Shown here: positions 58,060 through 64,000 of the stretch, piece by piece
Numbering within the stretch: position 1 is the first letter of the stretch
Layout: each line of letters starts with the position of its first letter
DNA from: Siphonodentalium dalli
Taxonomy: Eukaryota > Mollusca > Scaphopoda > Gadilida > Siphonodentaliidae
Direction of reading: 5' to 3'
Assembly: GCA_032622095.1 (NCBI GenBank)
Contig: CP136062.1
Span: forward strand, 227,244,578 to 227,308,577
DNA length: 64,000 nt
Position numbers and translations under genes: made by a program
Notes under the pieces: model-generated
Databases searched by the model: none
Seen by the model: only the letters and a program-made list of their open reading frames with translations
Told to the model about the DNA's origin: nothing

Positions 58060-58810
58060 TTTGATATGGTGCTGTGGATACTGATCGACTTGCTGAATGA
58101 TATGACGGTGGTGCCGTGGGTTCTACTTAATTATATGATGGTGATGCTGTGGGACATACCAACTGCTGTGATTATGGTGATGTGGGTCCTATTGAATTAT
58201 TTGATCTTGGTACCGTGGGTCCTACTGGATGCTGTGATGGTGGTGCTGTGGGACATGCCGACTGCTGTAATTATGGTGATGTGGGTCCTATTGAATGATT
58301 TGATGTTGGTGCCGTGGGTCCTACTCAATGATATGATATTGGTGCTGTGGGACATACCGACTGCTGTGATTATGGTGCTGTGGATCCTGCTGAATGATAT
58401 TATGCTGGTACCGTGGGTCCTACTGAATGATATGGTATTGGTGCTGTGGGACATACCGACTGATGTGATTATGGTGCTGTGGGTTCTGCTGAATGACATG
58501 ACTCTGGTGATGTTGATCCTACTGAATGTTATAATGCTGGTGTTGTGGGTCCTGCTGAATGATATTATGCTGGTGATGTGGGTCCTACTTAATGATATGG
58601 TGTTGGTGCCGTGGATCATATTAAATGCTATAATGCTGTTGATGTGCATCCCACTGAATGCTATGATGCTGGTGCTGTGGGTCCTACTGAGTGCTATGAT
58701 CCTAGTGCTGTGGGTCCTCCTGAATCCTAAGATGGTGGTGCTGTTCGTCCTACTGAATGCTATGGTGTTGGTATTGATGGTCCTTCTGAATGCTGTGATT
58801 CTGGTAGGAC
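58060..58810. repeat. 33-bp coding-length minisatellite, about 22 copies
   Basis: The unit is AATGATATTATGCTGGTGAT plus GTGGGTCCTACTT. Because 33 is a multiple of three and stops are rare, it is open for 260 codons on the plus strand (an 11-residue hydrophobic repeat such as LLNDMxLVxWV) and for 230 codons on the minus strand. Units are diverged yet the plus frame has stayed open. I see no promoter, signal peptide or homology and treat it as an array first. Confidence 0.88.
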
Positions 58811-59233
58811 AAAGAGGTGCTGCTAAGAAAAAAAATAGGCTGATCTGAGAAAATCTATGGTAAGCCACCATGTACAAAATGTTAAACAAAATACATGTGT
58901 ATCATGAAATATTTTATTAGAGGCTATGCTGGTTGTTGCAAACCGGACATAATTGAGATTGCTATACATTGCTCTCAGTTTGGGTTACGCTGGTGTAAGT
59001 ATTTTCCATATGATTCAATGCTAGCGTTTGTTGATCTGGATCAGAGGCCAAAATTGAAACTGTTCAAACTGCCTTCAGATTATATGAGCTTAACATCTGT
59101 GGAAACTTTCCCAATAAAAATTACAAACACCGTTTAAAAGGGATTCCACGTCAAATTATGGTGTTTTCGTGACAAGGGTCAGTTCCATACTAAACAATAT
59201 TGTCAGGTTTTTAATGACAATTAAAATTATAAA
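58811..59233. other. Unassigned stretch with a short plus-strand frame
   Basis: A frame at 58895-59137 (ending SVETFPIKITNTV) has ordinary-looking amino acid composition but no motif that I recognise; it could be a fragment of an old gene or repeat. Confidence 0.3.
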
Positions 59234-59400
59234 AAACCACAACAGACTTCACCTTTAATGAATGGGCCTCTTGGCAAATGATGTTTGTGGAAGAATGATT
59301 CTTTTTTGAATATTTTTCATTTAATTCAGTCAACCAGACAATTCATGACAGCACAGAGTCTTTTAACTGTTATATTTTTTACTGCCTCCAGTATTTACAC
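59234..59400 (+). repeat. Interspersed repeat K, copy 1
   Basis: It aligns with 63180-63350: CCACAACAGACTTC, TTTAATGAATGGGCCTCTTG, GAATGATTCTTT, GTTTTTACT-like 3' part. Non-coding. Confidence 0.8.
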
Positions 59401-59764
59401 CAGTTCAACCTAAAGGGTCATGTGGCCTTTCTTCATATTTTTTATACATAACCCATGTTGAAACTTGTTATACACCTATGCTTATTAAACTGGTGCTGTT
59501 TGTAAAAATTATGTCTCCATTTGTTCCTTTAATTGGAATACCCCCAAAATACACTAATTAGGAGATAAACGGTACGTCGCCGAGTTCACAAACTGTTTTC
59601 ATGCTCGAATCCAGAATGTGCAACTCAACAGGGTACGTTTATCTCCATTGTAATTGAATCTAGCAAGGAATTTACAAAAAAAAATGTATAAAAAGTATCA
59701 TTTAGTCATTTTGATGACACGAATCGAGACTTTCATTTTGCCGTTGTCACCGCCTGTGAGACGG

Positions 59765-59970
59765 GTTGGGTCGTTTCGCTACTCCGTTCTGCGCCGATGA
59801 AATTTGACCGTGCTACATTCAGATTTGATGAGCGGCCGATGAACGGTATCTATAGACAACAATGCGCGGGTGTGCTCGTTTCGCTACTCCGTTCTGCGCC
59901 GATGAAATTTTACTGTGCTACATTCAGATTTGATGCACGCTGAAGTTAGCCGATCTCGGCCAATCAGAAT
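59765..59970. promoter_or_regulatory. CpG-richer duplicated segment with CCAAT box
   Basis: Two direct copies of about 62 bp (TTTCGCTACTCCGTTCTGCG, CCGATGAAATTT, GCTACATTCAGATTTGATG) lie at about 59774 and 59879, followed by CGGCCAATCAGAATG. Local CpG enrichment and the CCAAT box suggest a promoter, possibly for the exon-like segment at 60864. This is an inference. Confidence 0.3.
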
Positions 59971-60863
59971 GCTTGTTTTTAGTGGCAAATACTCAATTGA
60001 AATACAATTCAGAATAAAGAGCAAAAATTAATGTTGGAATTGGGTTTAATTTAATAATGAAACACGGGAAATTATACCCACATTCATTCGATTCGGTTGT
60101 CACTTGACTTTCAACTGTTGTGCCCCATGAATCTCATTTTTCCACAGGAAAAATATGCACAATAACCCTATGCAAGCCAGCTGCATATTCACATGACAAA
60201 TGCCTTTACATTGAAAACTAAATAGCGTGGAGGGTTCATTTAGTCAATAAACTTTGCACATTTTTGAAGAACAATTACTACTTGTCTCAAAATCGGAAAA
60301 AAATTAAACTTTATTTAAACAAACTTTGCACATTTTTGAAGGACATTTACTACTTGTCTCAAAATCGGAAACAAAAATGAAACATACAGAGATGTTTTAG
60401 CCCTGGGTCAGGTATATTTTCCTGATTGAAAATGGTGTTAAAAATTATTTAAGTCTGCTGCAATGCCAATTAGAAGGAATCCTTCATCATCTTGCCTCAC
60501 AGTATCAAATGTCAATTAAAATTGGACAGGGTGTGAAAATGGTGAGCTTATACTGACTACATGGTTGTTCGGCTGATAACGGAGTAATATATCAACAGAT
60601 TGATTGGCAGACATGTTCAAGCATCATTAATTTCAAAACTTCTGAAAAGCAAAGTGCTTGTCTCGGAACAGTTAATTGTCATCATTTTATGAGACAAATA
60701 TCATTTCTAAATATAACAATTCTGGAAGTTATATATTCCTGAGAAGAGACAATTTCCAAATTGATGCTGTTAATGTAACAAAGTTGTTGATTGGATTTTG
60801 GAATTTGTGAGGACTGTGAGACAATGAAGTTTAAACGTGATAATTCCCTTGCATTCAAACCAG
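59971..60863. other. Non-coding stretch
   Basis: A direct duplication of about 55 bp (AAACTTTGCACATTTTTGAA, CTACTTGTCTCAAAATCGG) lies at 60247-60303 and 60321-60373. No gene recognised. Confidence 0.5.
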
Positions 60864-61080
60864 GACACACCAGTTGTATAAAGTCAAGCGACAACCTTAT
60901 GTGGATAACAGAAATGTGAAACATTTACGTGAAAGAACGACTATTACATCACCGGACATTATTGTCCCAAGGCCGAACTCGGTGAGAGCTCACCAAACTC
61001 GGTCTGCTACAAACAGTCTTAATCCAAGCGATACGGGTCAATCTGATAACAACGAGCCTGAAAGAAAAAATAGAAGGTAA
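60864..61080 (+). CDS. Candidate coding exon of unknown protein
   Basis: After a pyrimidine-rich acceptor (CCCTTGCATTCAAACCAG), an open frame reads LYKVKRQPYVDNRNVKHLRE, RTTITSPDIIVPRPNSVRAH, QTRSATNSLNPSDTGQSDNN, EPERKNRR. The composition (charged, Ser/Pro/Asn-rich, few Phe, Ile or Lys runs) is unlike the AT-driven translation around it and resembles an intrinsically disordered protein segment. It ends at AGAAGGTAAAC, which can be read as a donor (AAG then GTAAAC) or as a stop (AGA AGG TAA). No family is recognised and no neighbouring exon was found, so a retained piece of an old gene is equally possible. Confidence 0.4.
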
Positions 61081-61186
61081 ACATCTCTCACAATATTGCA
61101 TGGGGGCAACCAATCGTATATGCATGTTCCTAAGATACGAAATGGAGCGGGAATCAGCATCATAATAATATCAATAAGCTTACATA

Positions 61187-61473
61187 TGTGACCCGCCATA
61201 TCAAATCCAGTAGCCTCGCATATATAAGAGAATGCATTGGCCTAACAATTTTTTACAATTTGAATAATTTTTTCTTGTATTCTTTAACAATTTTATAATT
61301 TCACCCATACAGAGCCCCAGAAAACATGAGCAGACGACACTCTTCTACATGCTTCTATATATGTGTGGGGCTATGTTTTTTATTTTTTGTCCTAAAAATT
61401 GTAAGAAACATTTATTTAAAAAAAATTGTTAGGCCAATGCATTCTCTTATATATGCGAGGCGACCTATGGTCA
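61187..61473. mobile_element. TA-type MITE, family B, copy 4, truncated
   Basis: It begins TGTGACCCGCCATATCAAAT after TA, skips most of the left terminal region and half of the left module (CAGTAGCCTCGCATATATAA), keeps the core, and stops inside the right module at CGAGGCGACCTATGGTC. Confidence 0.85.
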
Positions 61474-61799
61474 TATAGATTCATCTTTAAATCCAATGAG
61501 ATGTATTGTTTTACTTCCTACAAGTTTTTAAAATCTCGAATGTGTCCTTTAATTTTGCAGGCAGTGCTTTAAAGACCGATACTCTGAGCAAAAAGACAGG
61601 TTTTCAGCTTATATAATTTGCAAATAGAGTTACTCCCCTTCTTCTGTTCATATGAATTGGGTGTATTAGTTAACTATTCATTCAATTGACTGTTTGTGAC
61701 AGGCAGTATGTTTAAAGAAAACAATCTCTCAAAGTTAGACAAATAAGATAAGATAAGATAAGTTTAATTGACAAAACATCCTTATTCTTCACACCTAAA
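61474..61799. other. Non-coding stretch
   Basis: A short (ATAAG)n tract lies at 61741-61762. No gene is supported. Confidence 0.5.
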
Positions 61800-62705
61800 G
61801 GTACGGAGGCCTTGGCGGTGGGGTGGGGTGGGGTGGGGTGGGGTGGGTGGGGTGGGTGTTAAAGGTACGGTTGGCCTTGGCGGTGGGGTGGGGTGGGGTG
61901 GGTGTTAAAGGTACGGGAGGCCTTGGCGGTGGGGTGGGGTGGGGTGGGTGTTAAAGGTACGGGAGGCCTTGGCGGTGGGGTGGGGTGGGGTGGGTGTTAA
62001 AGGTACGGTTGGCCTTGGCGGTGGGGTGGGGTGGGTGTGAAAGGTACGGTTGGCCTTGGCGGTGGAGTGGGGTGGGGTGGGTGTTAAAGGTACGGTTGGC
62101 CTTGGCGGTGGAGTGGGGTGGGGTGGGTGTTAAAGGTACGGTTGGCCTTGGCGGTGAAGTGGTGTGGGGTGGGTGTTAAAGGTACGTTGGCCTTGGCGGT
62201 GGGGTGGGGTGGGGTGGGGTGGGTGTTAAAGGTACGGGAGGCCTTGGCGGTGGGGTGGGTGGGTGGGGTGGGTGTTAAAGGTACGGGAGGCCTTGGCGGT
62301 TGGGTGGGGTGGGGTGGGGTGGATGTTAAAGGTACGGGAGGCCTTGGCGGTGGGGTGAGGTGGGTGTTAAAGGTACGGTTGGCCTTGGCGGTGGAGTGGG
62401 GTGGGGTGGGTGTTAAAGGTACGGTTGGCCTTGGTGGTGGAGTGGGTGGGGTGGGTGTTAAAGGTACGGTTGGCCTTAACGGTGGAGTGGGGTGGGGTGG
62501 GTGTTAAAGGTACGTGAGGCCTTGGCGGTGGGGTGGGGTGGGTGTTAAAGGTACGGTTGGCCTTGGCGGTGGGGTGGGGTGGGTGTTAAAGGTACGGTTG
62601 GCCTTGGCGGTGGGGTGGGGTGGGGTGGGTGTTAAAGGTATGGTTGGCCTTGGCGGTGGGGTGGGGTGGGTGTTAAATGTACGGTTGGCCTTGGCGGTGG
62701 GTATC
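61800..62705. repeat. G-rich minisatellite of about 46 bp, about 20 copies
   Basis: The unit is TTAAAGGTACGGTTGGCCTT, GGCGGTGGGG and a variable number of TGGGG blocks. Runs such as GGGGTGGGGTGGGGTGGGG meet the G-quadruplex pattern on the plus strand. Frames of up to 129 codons (VLKVRLALAV repeats) are by-products. An inverted match to part of the unit lies at about 63151-63172 next to repeat K. Confidence 0.96.
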
Positions 62706-63179
62706 CTGTGAAAATATTTCCATCCATCAAAAACCGCCACAAACAGAAAGAACATCAAAATGTAGACAGACTTTGTCCGTATACAAATAAGAAATATCGC
62801 ATAAACAGTATGTTATTGTCATTTGTTTGACCATTGTTATGTAAACAAAAGCATAAAAAGTTACTTTTCTGGTGTTTGTTTATATTATGATGGTAAACAT
62901 AAAGAGCGTTCTTTGTTGCTGAATTCCTGATATGGAACTAATAAAGAGCGTTTATATCATTTGTGTGTGATTAGCCAGTGACACTGTGCTGTCTTCTGTA
63001 ACACAATCAGGCTCTTGCTTATGTAAAATATAGTAAGTCTTTATGATAGCATGCTGTTTACGCGATGGTCATGGTATATATGAACGAAACTGTATGCTTT
63101 TTAATGTTTGTCTGTTTACGGTGTTTGGAACAAATATGAATATTTTCGACAACTAAGGCCAACCGTGCCTTTAACATTT
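62706..63179. other. Non-coding stretch
   Basis: It contains two inverted ACGCTCTTTA-type motifs: a variant near 62900 and 62939-62953 (ATAAAGAGCGTTTAT). No gene is supported. Confidence 0.45.
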
Positions 63180-63350
63180 CCAAAACGCCACAACAGACTT
63201 CGCATTTAATGAATGGGCCTCTTGGCAAATTAATTTGTTTGAGAATGATTCTTTGAATTTTTGTGAACATTTTTATTTTTTTAATCATTCAACCAATTAC
63301 AGTCCAGAGTGTTTAACTGTTCTACGTTTTACTCCTCCCACAATCGCAAT
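63180..63350 (+). repeat. Interspersed repeat K, copy 2
   Basis: It aligns with 59234-59400. Immediately upstream, AAGGCCAACCGTGCCTTTAA is nearly the reverse complement of part of the 61.8-62.7 kb minisatellite unit. Confidence 0.8.
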
Positions 63351-63354
63351 ATGT

Positions 63355-63500
63355 CTTATCGATTACATGTTCGATAATAATATACTTCATTCTTATCTAT
63401 TACATGTTCGATAATAATATACTTCATTCTTATCTATTACATGTTCGATAATAATATACTTCATTCTTATCTATTCCATGTTCGATAATAATATACTTCA
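63355..63500. repeat. 37-bp tandem array, 4 copies
   Basis: TTATCTATTACATGTTCGAT then AATAATATACTTCATTC, with slight variation in the first and last copies. Confidence 0.93.
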
Positions 63501-63539
63501 CTGTACGTGAAGGTCCCAACTTGAAATTGTACGATTTAA

Positions 63540-63876
63540 CCCTTTACCCAACAGAAAGGCCCTGTGCCAATGCATTCTCTTATATATGCGAGTCGACCAT
63601 AGGTCGCCTCGCATATATAAGAGAATGCATTGGCTTAACACATTAAAAAATTTTTTAGGCCAATGCATTCTCTTATATATGCGAGGCGACCTATGGTCGA
63701 CTCGCATATATAAGAGAATGCATTGGCACAGGGCATAACTGTAACTATCACAATGTGGTCAAGGAGCCGGTTCCAATGATATCCATATTTGTATGGTTCT
63801 ATTGAGACAGACCGAAGATATTTTAGGCTGTTGAAGCTTTATTTGACCGGTTTTGGCCGTTTTGTTGGGTAAAGGG
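63540..63876. mobile_element. TTAA-flanked MITE, family A, copy 4
   Basis: TTAA at 63536-63539 and 63877-63880. CCCTTTACCCAACAGAAAGG and GTTTTGTTGGGTAAAGGG form the ends. The two hairpin modules (about 63565-63634 and 63658-63727) are separated by only about 25 bp, the shortest spacer among the family A copies. Confidence 0.9.
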
Positions 63877-64000
63877 TTAAGGGACTTTGCCAGCGATTTT
63901 GCTTTTCGTCGCTTACAATTATGGAATTTCTTCTCTATAATTAATCCAATGTGTATTGCGATCGACTCGATCGAGGCTCACAAAGTCACATAAAAGCATG

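Noticed and set aside
61985-62758. Frames of 64-129 codons in the G-rich region
   Set aside because: Translations of a G-rich minisatellite in several frames and on both strands.

Overview
This window reads as AT-rich nuclear DNA of an invertebrate animal, probably a lophotrochozoan such as a mollusc. That placement is an inference from the repeat landscape and from a metazoan Snail-type gene; I cannot name the species. There is no sign of bacterial or viral gene organisation: no operons, no ribosome binding sites, and almost no long reading frames outside one zinc-finger exon, one retrotransposon frame and several tandem arrays.

Host genes. The one confident gene is the last exon of a Snail/Slug-family transcription factor on the minus strand (6924-8126). 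It has five C2H2-type fingers, with a splice acceptor just upstream. I did not find its first exon (the SNAG-motif exon) anywhere in the window. Two weaker coding candidates are an exon-like segment at 60864-61080 (+) and a relic with one in-frame stop at 44105-44308 (+). CCAAT-bearing, more GC-rich stretches at 12.77-12.92 kb and 59.77-59.97 kb look promoter-like.

Mobile DNA fills most of the rest. A 5'-truncated non-LTR retrotransposon at 50112-51948 (-) is flanked by a perfect 35-bp target duplication. Five other LINE 3' fragments lie at about 14.5, 18.1-18.6, 19.3, 32.7-33.0 and 48.7-49.1 kb. Non-autonomous DNA transposons are dense: several TTAA-flanked (piggyBac-like) families, a TA-flanked family with TGTGACCCGCC ends, hAT-like elements with 8-bp duplications, two PIF/Harbinger-like elements with 3-bp TTA/TAA duplications, a possible CACTA-like element, and several near-perfect palindromes. 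There is also a tRNA-derived SINE and an unclassified repeat of about 0.45 kb ('element I') present in about eight copies.

Tandem arrays occupy 15.2-16.8, 25.7-26.2, 28.7-30.4, 31.9-32.35, 33.1-33.5, 34.4-34.9, 40.6-41.3, 46.4-48.4, 49.1-49.8, 58.1-58.8 and 61.8-62.7 kb. Two of them show higher-order structure (533-bp and 869-bp periods), and some can be traced to expansion inside an interspersed repeat.

The most unusual pattern is one hairpin module, starting GCCAATGCATTCTCTTATAT. It recurs as mirror-image pairs inside at least four repeat families whose outer termini are unrelated, and whose flanking duplications differ (TTAA versus TA). The second is a dispersed 10-mer, ACGCTCTTTA, found far more often than chance and partly outside recognised repeats.
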